64,000 nucleotides of DNA from Rheinheimera maricola. GTDB taxonomy: Bacteria > Pseudomonadota > Gammaproteobacteria > Enterobacterales > Alteromonadaceae. The stretch lies in contig NZ_JAERPS020000006.1 of NCBI RefSeq assembly GCF_016918075.2, positions 186,001 to 250,000 of the forward strand. The letters are read 5' to 3'. The notes under the pieces are model-generated. The model ran no database searches. It saw only the letters and a list, made by a program, of their open reading frames with translations, and was not told where the DNA came from. Every line of letters starts with the position of its first letter. Position 1 is the stretch's first letter. Made by a program: the position numbers and the translations under genes. Shown here one piece after another: positions 25,549-34,455 of the stretch.

Positions 25549-27390
25549 ATGCAATATAGTGAAGTTAAGAAAATCTGTGACGAATTGCACAAAACAGGCA
25601 AAACTGTTTCATTGGATTATTTAATTTCTCAAGTTCCTGGTGCTCAAGCCAGCCTTGTCGTACATTATCAAAAGTGGCGTAATGAACAAGCGAACCGTAT
25701 GCCAGAAGCATCACCAACCGACAGTATGTTTAGCCCCGATTTTGTCGCTGCTTTTCAGCGCGAAGCAGATGCGCATACCAAAAAGCACACTGACCAATTA
25801 AATCAGCAGTTGCAGCAGGCAATGCAGGCTGAAGTTCTGGCAGCAGAGCATAACCGCGAGTTGCAGCTTGAAGTTGAACAGCTTCAGCATCGTAAAGCTG
25901 AACTTGAAGGTAGCTTACAACAGCAGCAACAACAGTTGTCTACTCAGGCTGAGAAATTTACCAGCCTGACTGAAGAGCGCGACAAAGCACAGGCAAAAAG
26001 CCGTGAACAAGAAGCTTCGCTGGAAAAAAGCCACACTGAACTTGAGCAAGTTAAGTCTGAGCTAGCGCTGGCTGATCAGGAAGTTAACGCCAGTAAAGAT
26101 AAGCTGGCTCAATTGGAAAAGCAGCTTGAATCTACTTTGCAGCAGGCTGCCGAATCGAAAAAGTTGGCCAGTGAAACTAAAGCAGAAGTTGAACAATTGC
26201 AGTTGAAATTGATTGCAATGCAACAAGCTCAGGATGAACTGGAAGAGCAATTACAAGCCGAGCAGCAACTGAATCAACAAAAACTACAACAATTACAGAC
26301 AGAGCTAGCTTCAGCAGAACAACAGTTAGAGCCGCTGCAGCAAAAAGCCAAACAGGCTGAGCAAATAGAACAGCAATTGCAGGCACTACAGCAGGCCGAA
26401 ACAACCGCAAAAGCCGCGCTGGAAAAAGCACGCCAAGATCAGAAAAAGACCCAACAAGATTTGCAAACGCGTGAGCACGATGTCACCGAGTTGCAAGCCA
26501 TGCTCAGCGAGTTTGAAAATAAACTGCAGCAGGCTACAAAAACCGAGACTCAAGCAGTCGCTTTAAATAAGCGCCTGCAAGCGCAGCTTCAACAGTTGCA
26601 AGACTCAACAGAGGCCCGGGATAGTCAACAAGAAAGTCAGCTAGGCTCCTCTGCTGATAACAGTGCAATTATCGCTGAGCGCGATCAGGCTCAGCAATTG
26701 CTTGCTGAGGCGCAACAGCATTTAGCAGATGCAAAAAAGCAATCCGAACAATTATTAACTGAGCGTGATGACGCACTTGCAAAACTTGAGCAGGCGCAAT
26801 CTGAACAGGCTAAATTAGTGCAGACGCCACAACCTGTTGCTGTGGAAGTAGAGCAAGTTATGGCTAATCCAGAAGCGGATGCCACCATAAGCCGGTTAGA
26901 AAAAGAAGTTGATAGTCTTAGCAAAAAAATTAGTGAACTGAGTAAAGAACTTGACCATAGCAAGCGCGATGCCGAGACCCAGCATGACAATGCTGTTAAA
27001 GCTCAGGAGCAGCTTGATGCCATGCAAAAAGCGCAAAGCGCTGATATCGATGAAACCCAGGATATTCAGGCGACACTGGAGCAATTACGCGCCAACAATG
27101 CCATGCTAAAAGAGCAAAGCGCCATTACCGCCAACCATCAAGCCGAACAACGGGAAGTGATGCGTCAGTTGCGTGAAGAGCTGCAACAACAGCGCGATCT
27201 GGTTGCCGATATGCAATTAGAGCAAGAAAAACTGAAAAAGCAAAAATCACAACTTGAACAGCAAGTTAGCTTTGTTAAAGATAACGCCGCTGCTACCATT
27301 GAGCGCTTAACCCGCTACCGTGAACAAGCGCAGGAAAAAATTGAAAAGTTAGAGAGGAAGGTCGGCGGCAGGCCTTCGGATCAGCTTTAA
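25549..27390 (+). CDS. KfrA-like DNA-binding coiled-coil protein
   Basis: 613 residues. Residues 1-60 (YSEVKKICDELHKTGKTVSL, DYLISQVPGAQASLVVHYQK WRN) match the KfrA N-terminal DNA-binding domain of plasmid partition-associated proteins. Residues 75-600 are one long heptad-type coiled coil very rich in Gln, Glu, Lys and Ala with few breaks. KfrA proteins bind DNA as filaments and assist partition; here the tail is about twice the usual length, so a chromosome-organising or cytoskeleton-like role is possible. An intrinsic terminator follows. Confidence 0.75.
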   Translation: MQYSEVKKICDELHKTGKTVSLDYLISQVPGAQASLVVHYQKWRNEQANRMPEASPTDSMFSPDFVAAFQREADAHTKKHTDQLNQQLQQAMQAEVLAAEHNRELQLEVEQLQHRKAELEGSLQQQQQQLSTQAEKFTSLTEERDKAQAKSREQEASLEKSHTELEQVKSELALADQEVNASKDKLAQLEKQLESTLQQAAESKKLASETKAEVEQLQLKLIAMQQAQDELEEQLQAEQQLNQQKLQQLQTELASAEQQLEPLQQKAKQAEQIEQQLQALQQAETTAKAALEKARQDQKKTQQDLQTREHDVTELQAMLSEFENKLQQATKTETQAVALNKRLQAQLQQLQDSTEARDSQQESQLGSSADNSAIIAERDQAQQLLAEAQQHLADAKKQSEQLLTERDDALAKLEQAQSEQAKLVQTPQPVAVEVEQVMANPEADATISRLEKEVDSLSKKISELSKELDHSKRDAETQHDNAVKAQEQLDAMQKAQSADIDETQDIQATLEQLRANNAMLKEQSAITANHQAEQREVMRQLREELQQQRDLVADMQLEQEKLKKQKSQLEQQVSFVKDNAAATIERLTRYREQAQEKIEKLERKVGGRPSDQL

Positions 27391-27402
27391 TTTTTTCAGC
27401 AG

Positions 27403-27430
27403 AATGCGCCCTTGTGGCGCATTATTTTTG
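27403..27430 (+). terminator. terminator after the coiled-coil gene
   Basis: AATGCGCC-CTTGT-GGCGCATT followed by ATTTTT, 13 bases after the stop. Confidence 0.88.
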
Positions 27431-27470
27431 TCTGCATCGTCTATTAAGTCAGGGCTCTAAAGGACTACCC

Positions 27471-28559
27471 ATGCACTCTTCTGCATTTCTTACGTTAATC
27501 GTCATCTTCAGCCTGGCTGCCTGTAGCACACCCAACAACGTGCAACAACAGATTGGCGAGCGGGCAGTGATAGAGCAGGTTACTGAGGGTGAGAACCAGG
27601 GCATGTACCGCAATCTGTACCGCCCAGAAAAAGGCTACCCCGACTACCCGGTAACCTGTGAGGCTAACTGTTATCCGGCACACCCGGCTGTGGCTTGTAA
27701 GGCACCAGCACAAGATTGCCAGTTCACTGGCACGCAGCGGGCGCCGGAGCTAAAAACCGGCTATAGCCTGCAATGGCTGGGGCATGCCAGCTTTTTAGTT
27801 AACACGCCCGATGGCCAGCAACTGCTGTTTGATCCGGTATTTGGCCAGTTTGACTGGCCGGTAAACTGGGCGCAGCACCTGGCCGGCATTATCAAACGCC
27901 CCTACACACCTGCACTGAGTGTAGAGCAATTAGCCGCTACCGACGCTGTGCTATATTCGCATTTACATTACGACCACTTCAGCCATGCCAGTATTGCGCA
28001 AATAGGCACCGCTGCAACCTATTATTTGCCGCTGGGTATGGCGGCTTATATGCCTAATGGCGGCTACAACATTGTTGAACAAGCATGGTACAGCCAAAGT
28101 CAGCAAGGTGAACTGAACATTCATTTGTTGCCGGCGCACCATTTTAACAGCCGCAAGCTATTCAATGACAATAACCGCGCTTTGTGGGGCGGCTGGCTAT
28201 TGGAATATGCCGATAAAACACTATTTTTCGCTGGCGATACCGGTTACTCGGACCACTTTAAAGATATACAGCAACGCTATGGCGATATTGATATCTGCCT
28301 GTTGCCGATAGCCTCTTATCACCATGAAACTGACGGTGACTGGTACCGCTATGTGCATACTACGCCGGAAGATGCGTTAGTGGCCGCAAAAGAGCTGGGC
28401 TGTAAAGTGATGATCCCCTGGGGATACGGCAATGCCAGCTGGCAGATGGGTGATATCAGCTCGCATTCACCCTTGTTGCGGTTGTTACATATGCAGCAGC
28501 AACTGGAAAGCCAGGTGCCGCTGCTGATTTTGAACGAAGGCGACAGCGTCGCCCTCTAA
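27471..28559 (+). CDS. lipoprotein metallo-beta-lactamase-fold hydrolase (NAPE-PLD/UlaG-like)
   Basis: 362 residues from ATG 27471 (AAAGGAC upstream). The leader MHSSAFLTLIVIFSLAAC has a lipobox, so the protein is a lipoprotein. The fold motifs are LQWLGHASFLVNTPDGQQLLFDPVF, SHLHYDHFSH (the HxHxDH zinc site), LPAHHF, FFAGDTGYSDHF and PWGYG. It resembles the NAPE-PLD-like branch of the superfamily, which includes phospholipases. An extra Cys-rich segment (residues 60-85, four cysteines) precedes the domain. Substrate not predictable. Confidence 0.85.
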   Translation: MHSSAFLTLIVIFSLAACSTPNNVQQQIGERAVIEQVTEGENQGMYRNLYRPEKGYPDYPVTCEANCYPAHPAVACKAPAQDCQFTGTQRAPELKTGYSLQWLGHASFLVNTPDGQQLLFDPVFGQFDWPVNWAQHLAGIIKRPYTPALSVEQLAATDAVLYSHLHYDHFSHASIAQIGTAATYYLPLGMAAYMPNGGYNIVEQAWYSQSQQGELNIHLLPAHHFNSRKLFNDNNRALWGGWLLEYADKTLFFAGDTGYSDHFKDIQQRYGDIDICLLPIASYHHETDGDWYRYVHTTPEDALVAAKELGCKVMIPWGYGNASWQMGDISSHSPLLRLLHMQQQLESQVPLLILNEGDSVAL

Positions 28560-28573
28560 CTAAGCTCTGAGCA

Positions 28574-28852
28574 TTACAGTACCGGCTTTAACCGGGCTTT
28601 GGCGGCCAGCTTATTACTGAGTTTGCCGGTAATGGCCCATACCAGTAGCGCCAGCCAGGCAATCCAGGAAACACCCGCCGGAATATTTAACAGCGCGATT
28701 TTGCCCAGATGCTGGCGGTTAAACGCCAGCGCTAGCAGACTGGGTAAAAACCACAGCGCGAAAAAGAACAGACCAAAGCTAACTAAAAACAGTACATCAG
28801 CTTGTAGCCAGGCCTTGCTGAGTGCTGTGAGAAATTGATTTAACGTATCCAT
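28574..28852 (-). CDS. superinfection-immunity-like small membrane protein
   Basis: 92 residues with two membrane segments. The second half, FALWFLPSLLALAFNRQHLG, KIALLNIPAGVSWIAWLALL, VWAITG, matches the Imm_superinfect family (T4 Imm-like). In T4 this family blocks DNA injection by a second phage; bacterial copies are common and mostly untested. It overlaps the upstream gene at its start, and the first 35 residues repeat that gene's sequence. Confidence 0.75.
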   Translation of the reverse strand: MDTLNQFLTALSKAWLQADVLFLVSFGLFFFALWFLPSLLALAFNRQHLGKIALLNIPAGVSWIAWLALLVWAITGKLSNKLAAKARLKPVL

Positions 28853-29010
28853 TTCTTAGCTCCCGTGGTGGCTTTTTCTATTGCAGCCTCCGCAACAATA
28901 GCAATTAGCCACATTGCCGCAAAAAAGATGCCGAACGATATAAGCTGTTGGCTATCAGCCTGATTCCAGGCTGTCGTAAATGGCGTTAATAATTGTTGTA
29001 GGGTTTCCAT
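28840..29010 (-). CDS. 56-residue membrane protein, paralogue of the neighbour
   Basis: Encodes METLQQLLTPFTTAWNQADS then QQLISFGIFFAAMWLIAIVA and a basic end. One membrane segment. Its residues 1-38 align with residues 1-38 of the downstream gene (DTLNQFLTALSKAWLQADVL FLVSFGLFFFALWF), which points to duplication. RBS GAGGAT lies eight bases before the ATG. Its stop overlaps the downstream start by 13 bases. Confidence 0.75.
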   Translation of the reverse strand: METLQQLLTPFTTAWNQADSQQLISFGIFFAAMWLIAIVAEAAIEKATTGAKKWIR

Positions 29011-29189
29011 GGCGATATCCTCGTTGTTATAAAATCGTCATCAGTTAAGTCATTGATTGTTTGTCAGCTGTTACAGATTATTTTTTTATTTTTTTATGTA
29101 ACACTTGGCGAAGACAACCAGACTTAACAGGTAAGCGTGGTAAAAAGCGGCGTTACCCGAACCCAAACTCAACAGCAAGGCAGCGTAGT

Positions 29190-29714
29190 TTGACAACAGC
29201 ACCTAATAGCGCGCAAAGCGCGATCGATTTTGTATTGCAGCTGTGGCAGCAGCATCAGGGCGCTATTAGCCGTGCGCTGTTGGCCAATGAAGCCGACCCG
29301 GCAGCACGGCAGGATTTAAAACAGGACATTTTTCTGGCATTGCACCAAGCGGCAACTAGGTTGCAAGCCGCAGAGCTGCCGCGCGCTTACCTGTTTCGCA
29401 TTGTGCACAATGTGACGGTAGACCATATAGCCAGGGCGCAACGACATAAGTGGCAACCGCTGGATGAAGAAATACAGCAACAAATGTTGGATGATTGTCC
29501 GTCAGAGCAGTTAGGCGAGGCGCAACAAAGCCAACAGTTAATGCAGGCGGTAAGACGCTTATCGCCGGCTAACCGCCAGGTAATTCTTTTGGCGATGGAA
29601 GATTTAGATGCACCGGAGATCGCAGACATTCTGCAAATAAGCCACGGTGCCGTACGGGTGCGGCTAAACAGAGCCAAAACAGAGTTGATGGAGTTAATGC
29701 AAGATGGCCGATAA
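29190..29714 (+). CDS. ECF-type RNA polymerase sigma factor
   Basis: 174 residues from TTG 29190 with AAGG nine bases before it; the frame stays open to 29061 without a better start. Region 2 is RQDLKQDIFLALHQAATRLQ, PRAYLFRIVHNVTVDHIARA. Region 4 is RRLSPANRQVILLAMEDLDA, PEIADILQISHGAVRVRLNRAKTEL. It overlaps the downstream membrane gene by 11 bases, the usual layout with an anti-sigma or sensor partner. The divergent small membrane genes upstream may be its targets. Confidence 0.88.
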   Translation: MTTAPNSAQSAIDFVLQLWQQHQGAISRALLANEADPAARQDLKQDIFLALHQAATRLQAAELPRAYLFRIVHNVTVDHIARAQRHKWQPLDEEIQQQMLDDCPSEQLGEAQQSQQLMQAVRRLSPANRQVILLAMEDLDAPEIADILQISHGAVRVRLNRAKTELMELMQDGR

Positions 29715-30300
29715 TTTTGATTTTGCCGCCCTGGCAAAAAGCTGGCAGCAACAACCCGTGGTGGACGACACGCCGCCCAGTGCGGCTGATTTAGCTCAGG
29801 CCAGTCAGCGCCAGCGTGAACAAAAGTTGTTGATGTATGCCGAGTGGCTGGGTGCGCTGGTCATGGCCGCTGCCGCCTGCTGGCTGGTATTGGCAATGCC
29901 GGATGCAATAGGGTACTTAGCCGCTGCGTTTTTGGCGCTGGGTGCGCTGGGTACCTTGTATGTTAGCTGGCATATACACCGGCCAATACTGGCCTACGAC
30001 AACTGGAGCAGCAGCGGGCTGCTACAATTTCGCCAGCGCGCTTGCCAACTAAGTTTGCGTTACTATCGTTACACTCAGCTTAGCTGTGCCGCACTGATAC
30101 TGTTTACGGCCGCATTGTGGTTGCTAGATTGGTGGCAGTTGGCTGCAACATCAACCACCCTGCTGCTGTTTTACAGCCTGATTGCATCGCCGCTATGCTT
30201 ATTCGGTATGTACCGGATGCAGCAAAAAGTGCGGCAAAAAAACACTGAGCTGGCGCAGCTGACTAGGCTGGCAGAAGATTTTCAATACAGCGAAAAATGA
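29704..30300 (+). CDS. membrane protein, probable partner of the ECF sigma factor
   Basis: 198 residues. The N-terminal 50 residues are soluble (FDFAALAKSWQQQPVVDDTP), followed by four membrane segments (residues 48-66, 70-88, 130-147, 153-172) and a helical tail. Translationally coupled to the sigma gene. The layout fits an anti-sigma factor, but no zinc-binding HxxxCxxC motif is present, so this rests on position. Confidence 0.65.
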   Translation: MADNFDFAALAKSWQQQPVVDDTPPSAADLAQASQRQREQKLLMYAEWLGALVMAAAACWLVLAMPDAIGYLAAAFLALGALGTLYVSWHIHRPILAYDNWSSSGLLQFRQRACQLSLRYYRYTQLSCAALILFTAALWLLDWWQLAATSTTLLLFYSLIASPLCLFGMYRMQQKVRQKNTELAQLTRLAEDFQYSEK

Positions 30301-30366
30301 TAGTGCCTCGGAACCCAATGGCACTATCAACTTGATCAACCACAGCGCGCTATTATGCTGTGGTTG
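30298..30366. terminator. two hairpins between convergent genes
   Basis: TGATAGTGCC/GGCACTATCA (30298-30329) and CAACCACAGC/GCTGTGGTTG (30337-30366), each with 10-bp arms, lie between the stops of the membrane gene and the porin-like gene. T-tracts are weak. They probably end transcription from both sides. Confidence 0.65.
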
Positions 30367-30372
30367 CTTAGC

Positions 30373-31161
30373 TTAAAAACGCCAGCTGACTCCCAAATCC
30401 CAGGCATACTCTGAGTCTGATGCATCTTCAAGCCCGATACCGGCTTTAAGCTGCAATTGTGGTGTAACAAACCAGCTACTGCGAACGCCGACACGATCGA
30501 CACTGACTAAATAATCTTCCGTCGTATTTTCGTTAATAAAAGCGCCAACAGATAGCGCTGAATCAAAATAATAATCTAATGCCAAAGCCAGGCTATCACT
30601 ACGAATCCCATCGTTATTGAAATAGCTTGCGCTAAAGTTTAAAAAACTGCCTGAGTCAAACACCCAGATTTTCTCTGAACTGACGCCAAAATGCTGATAG
30701 CTGCCACGGTTTTCTACGTCTTCATTTTGCAAATGCAGTTTTACCAGCCAACCAGGTTGAATATAGTAACCTGCACTGAAACTGGTTTTATGGCTGGAGA
30801 ACTTACTTAACCGCATGTGCTCAAGCGAAAAATGCCAATCATGCTCAGTCGACTGATAGATGCCGCCAATATTCCAGGCGTCGAGTGATTGCCCGTCATA
30901 CCAAAAGGTCTGGTCTATATCTGAACTCAGATAATTAATCGCCACTGAACTGCGCCGGCCAAATTGCTGCAAAGCCGCATAAGGCAGGTTTTGCTCAGAG
31001 CTATCGCCGCTGAGATAATAGCGGTAGCCCAGATTATTGCTGCTAAAACCATAGTCTTCATAATTGTTATTGAAATGGCTAAAGGTTACCTCTGAAGAAA
31101 ATGGCTCTGCAGCCACAGCACTTACACAGACAAACAGCGTAAAAGGTAAAACAAATTTCAT
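30373..31161 (-). CDS. second porin-like outer-membrane protein
   Basis: 262 residues. Signal peptide MKFVLPFTLFVCVSAVAA, then alternating strands ending WDLGVSWRF with a C-terminal Phe. It shares its overall pattern with the gene at 14613-15440 (both have long strands of YF...S..Y repeats and the phrase LALALDYYF/MAADYYF near the same position), so the two are paralogues of moderate similarity. Ligand unknown. Confidence 0.75.
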   Translation of the reverse strand: MKFVLPFTLFVCVSAVAAEPFSSEVTFSHFNNNYEDYGFSSNNLGYRYYLSGDSSEQNLPYAALQQFGRRSSVAINYLSSDIDQTFWYDGQSLDAWNIGGIYQSTEHDWHFSLEHMRLSKFSSHKTSFSAGYYIQPGWLVKLHLQNEDVENRGSYQHFGVSSEKIWVFDSGSFLNFSASYFNNDGIRSDSLALALDYYFDSALSVGAFINENTTEDYLVSVDRVGVRSSWFVTPQLQLKAGIGLEDASDSEYAWDLGVSWRF

Positions 31162-31321
31162 TTAAAATCCTTATTAAACAATACAATAACAGTCAATCAT
31201 CTTCAAAGCTTGATGCACCAGCAGAAAGTGATTGAAGTTGTAAGCCCAGCTTAACTCATAAAACTGCTGTGCTGGAGGCTGGCGTATTTGACTGCAAAGT
31301 ATTGGAAGGTTCAATTAAAGT

Positions 31322-32425
31322 TTACAAAATTAACAGACCAATGCCTAAACTAAGCAGAAACACCGGTAGCGACCAGCAATGAAATTCACGCCAAAGGCCC
31401 GGCTGTTTGCTTAACCTTAGCGCAATTAAATTCGCCAGCGAGCCGACAGCCAAACCAAAACCGCCTACTGTTACACCCCAGCTAAGTGCGCGCCAATCAG
31501 CGGTGAAGTGCTGCAGAAAAATCGCCGCAGGCACATTGGATATAAACTGCGACAACAAGGCTGAACCGTTATAGCTACCATGAGGCAACGCCATTAGCTG
31601 CGCGGCTAATTGTTGCAACAACGGCAGTTGCGCCAGCAAGCCAAGATCAATAAACATCAGCATAAATACCAACAGCAACAACCAGTCGATACCCGTTACC
31701 ACGCTGCGCTTAAACACCGCATAGGCTGCCAACACGGTAATGGCAGCGATGGGCGCGAACTGATACTCCATTGCCAGAATAAACAGTGGATAACCGGCCA
31801 GCGACCAGACAAATAACCGGTGGTTATCACCACTGTTATCGTGCGGCACGGTAATGGTTAATGTAGCCGCACCAAAGGCCAGGCAACTTAGCAGCAGGAC
31901 CAGCAGCAGTAGACTCAGCGCCAGCGGCGCCATCATCAGGCTAAATTGCCAAAAGCTATGGCCGGATGCTTGCCACAGCAACAGGTTTTGCGGGTTACCT
32001 ATCGGCGTTAAAGCTGAGCCGGCATTAACTGCCAGCGCCAGAAAAATAATTAATCTGCCCACCGGCATACCGGTTAAACGGCCAATACTTAAGCTGATGG
32101 GTAGCAGTATAAACAAGGCGACATCATTGGTAACGATGGCCGACAGCAGCGCCGCAAACAGTAACATCAGCAGCGCCAACAGTCGCTCAGAATGGCAGCG
32201 CGGCAGCAGCCAGGCCGCAAACCGGGCCAGATAGCCGCTTTCTTCCAGTGCCCGGCTGAGTAACATTAAACCCGCCAGTGCGGCAATGATATGCCAGTCT
32301 ACCAGCGCTACAAGGCCCACTGCGGTAGTGGGATTAAACCAGAGTAATACTGACAGCAAAAGCAGCAGTGTCAGTAGCAGGTAGTCTTCTGTTATATGGG
32401 ATAATACTCGGCGCAACAATAACAT
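31322..32425 (-). CDS. ArsB/NhaD/CitMHS-type ion permease
   Basis: 367 residues with about ten membrane segments. The signature NAGSALTPIGNPQNLLLW with the upstream VTNDVALFILLPI is that of the ion transporter superfamily that includes ArsB, NhaD, and citrate and dicarboxylate carriers. Without an arsenite or dicarboxylate gene context, the ion is not assigned. Confidence 0.8.
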   Translation of the reverse strand: MLLLRRVLSHITEDYLLLTLLLLLSVLLWFNPTTAVGLVALVDWHIIAALAGLMLLSRALEESGYLARFAAWLLPRCHSERLLALLMLLFAALLSAIVTNDVALFILLPISLSIGRLTGMPVGRLIIFLALAVNAGSALTPIGNPQNLLLWQASGHSFWQFSLMMAPLALSLLLLVLLLSCLAFGAATLTITVPHDNSGDNHRLFVWSLAGYPLFILAMEYQFAPIAAITVLAAYAVFKRSVVTGIDWLLLLVFMLMFIDLGLLAQLPLLQQLAAQLMALPHGSYNGSALLSQFISNVPAAIFLQHFTADWRALSWGVTVGGFGLAVGSLANLIALRLSKQPGLWREFHCWSLPVFLLSLGIGLLIL

Positions 32426-32533
32426 GATGGCATAGTAAGGTAATGAAGATAAGTTGCTATTCTAACGCTAAAATCTCGAGCTGTATGCCCAAGCTGTGAC
32501 GAAGCAGAAATGTATCCACACTTTATGTACAAA

Positions 32534-32547
32534 CACGATATATCGTG
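32534..32547. promoter_or_regulatory. 14-bp palindrome
   Basis: CACGATATATCGTG lies 48 bases before the start of the gene at 32595. It is perfect and probably an operator, but no regulator is nearby. Confidence 0.45.
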
Positions 32548-32594
32548 CGATAACAGCGTCAATGTAACTTTTTTGTGATTAAAAAGGATTTCAA

Positions 32595-32996
32595 ATGAAA
32601 GTTTGGCCGCTGTTTGCCCTATTCAGTCTATCTGTTTTTGCTTATGAGCCTGAAAATGATCAGGTGCTGCGCTTTGAGCATTCTCCGTTTAAAGATGTGC
32701 AATTGCAGTGTGAGCGCGATAAACACATCGTGCCTAAACGCAGTGAGTTACAGCTAGACAATTATGCCTTACTGGCAGCCGACAATGGTGAGCGGGTCGC
32801 GATTATCACTCTGACGAATACCGCTGGTGGCCAGCGTATTTTTAATCAGGACCATATAGTGGCGGTGATGGCCGATTGCGCCAGGCTGTTCCCTCAAGCC
32901 TTTGAGATCCGCCTGGCCCCTCGCCAGCAAACCAGTTTACAAATTCATTTTGGCCGCACCTTGCAACCGGTGTTGCAGTTAATCAGCAGCCAATAA
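32595..32996 (+). CDS. small exported protein, unknown
   Basis: 133 residues. Signal peptide MKVWPLFALFSLSVFA; RBS AAGGA. Two cysteines (QCERDK and DCARL) could form a disulfide. It is predicted soluble in the periplasm with a mixed alpha/beta pattern. No family recognised. Confidence 0.7.
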   Translation: MKVWPLFALFSLSVFAYEPENDQVLRFEHSPFKDVQLQCERDKHIVPKRSELQLDNYALLAADNGERVAIITLTNTAGGQRIFNQDHIVAVMADCARLFPQAFEIRLAPRQQTSLQIHFGRTLQPVLQLISSQ

Positions 32997-33024
32997 GAAA
33001 GCTAATGCATAGGCATACCACTGT

Positions 33025-33972
33025 TTACAAACCACAGTAAGCAGGTAGGCCTTTGTCCGGCACCCTATCCACAGCATATTGCCCGTCGGCACGCAGTGCG
33101 GCAACCTTTGCCTCTACTTCAGCGGTACTAAGCCGCTGATCTTCCACATGTAGCACCCAGTCAATATCCTGTTGATACTGGCGTGATTCGCTTGAGTCAA
33201 TCGGACCAACAGAGCCATCAGCGCCTTTGGGCATAAACCACAGGTTAAAATTCATCGACATTGGCACTTCCGGTGCCACGGCCGCACTGTGCTCGCCGAC
33301 TAAATTACCATCAACATAGTAATGCACTGCGTCAGCGGTTACATTCATTACCAGGGTATGCCAGCCGGCATAGTCACCGGGTACGCGGCTGTATTCGTTG
33401 ACCTTGGTCCAAGGCTCCAGCTGAAAGGTTTCCCAGGTGGTGGTCCACATCGCACTGTCACTGTTTTCACCCCAGCCACCGTTGGGCAGATACTCAAAAT
33501 CCACTTCGCTGTAATCCGGATCCAATGGCGTCGCTAGCGGGCTGATGGCATAAAAGGTCTGGATCACTTCGTCACCATCCGGGCCGTAAGTAGGTTCGTT
33601 GCGGAAAAACACCCGCGCAGCATAGGTGCCATATAGGTATTTACGTGCATGGCAAATTTGCGTGTGGCGGGTGCCGGCACCGCTACCATCGGTTATTGAG
33701 CTCATGCGGGCAATACCGAACTGAGCACCGCCCGGCGCATCATGAGTACTAATGCCTTCTGCCGACCAGGCAGCGCCGGCAATACCCGGATGGCCGGTTT
33801 CTGTGCGTGCTGTCCAGCCGTTAGCAAATAAGGCATCGGAGTTGGCATAGTTAAAATCGTCAAACATAAAACCGGCCTGCTCAGGTGCAGCAGCAGTTTG
33901 GTTTGAACCCGGATCTGTATCCCGGCCGCAACCGGCCAGTAATAGCAGTACAGCAAATGATGAATAGCGCAT
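33025..33972 (-). CDS. GH16 family glycoside hydrolase lipoprotein
   Basis: 315 residues from ATG 33972, which has GGGGA six bases before it. The lipobox LAGC in the leader anchors it to the membrane. The beta-jelly-roll has the GH16 catalytic strand SEVDFEYLPNGG, with E156, D158 and E160 in the ExDxE form used by lichenase- and laminarinase-like enzymes. GWHTLVMNVTADAVHYYVDG is the usual supporting strand pair. It should cleave a beta-glucan or a galactan; which one is not clear. It stands alone, 25 kb from the beta-glucoside locus that could use its products. Confidence 0.88.
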   Translation of the reverse strand: MRYSSFAVLLLLAGCGRDTDPGSNQTAAAPEQAGFMFDDFNYANSDALFANGWTARTETGHPGIAGAAWSAEGISTHDAPGGAQFGIARMSSITDGSGAGTRHTQICHARKYLYGTYAARVFFRNEPTYGPDGDEVIQTFYAISPLATPLDPDYSEVDFEYLPNGGWGENSDSAMWTTTWETFQLEPWTKVNEYSRVPGDYAGWHTLVMNVTADAVHYYVDGNLVGEHSAAVAPEVPMSMNFNLWFMPKGADGSVGPIDSSESRQYQQDIDWVLHVEDQRLSTAEVEAKVAALRADGQYAVDRVPDKGLPAYCGL

Positions 33973-34067
33973 AGTGTTCCCCATTATTGTTTAAAAAACA
34001 GCCTAACGGTAAAATGACAACGCTGTCAATTGCTATTTTTCCCAATTGCTATCTACTACATCGTTAG

Positions 34068-34416
34068 TTATCTGCCGCTGATGGACGCAAAGTTATGTTG
34101 TTGATCCAATGTGATAATACAATCTACCCGCTGCGGCTGGTCCAGCGCTTTATCAAACTGCGGCAAGGCTACCGGCATGCCGGCCAGTACAGCATTGGCA
34201 TCCCTGATAGCCGTTTGCATATCATGAGTTCCCGGCACACCGCGCTGCGCCAGTAGCGGATGCTCAGCTTGCGCCAACTGTTGCCGCTGTGCTTTTGCCC
34301 GTGCCCTGAGCCCCACTGATACCGATAACCGCTGGCAGACAAAGGTCGGATTGCAGTTTCGCCATTAACCGGGCTAAGGTAGTTTGATACTGCGCGCTGT
34401 TGCGAAAATCGGCCAT
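34068..34416 (-). pseudogene. D-glycerate 3-kinase remnant
   Basis: From ATG 34416 one frame reads MADFRNSAQYQTTLARLMAK ... PAVIGISGAQGTGKST with an intact P-loop, then a stop. A second frame continues as QRQQLAQAEHPLLAQRGVPG THDMQTA ... VALPQFDKALDQPQ, the known later motifs of glycerate kinase. The lid segment between the P-loop and the QRQQLAQ motif is missing, and the end is cut off. A deletion with frameshift has inactivated it. Confidence 0.82.
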
Positions 34417-34455
34417 GCTAAATACCCGGATAAATAACCTGATAATGAGTCTACT

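Noticed and set aside
21396-27390. Integrated plasmid
   Set aside because: No replication initiator, transfer or integrase gene and no flanking repeat was seen, so only the gene grouping is reported.
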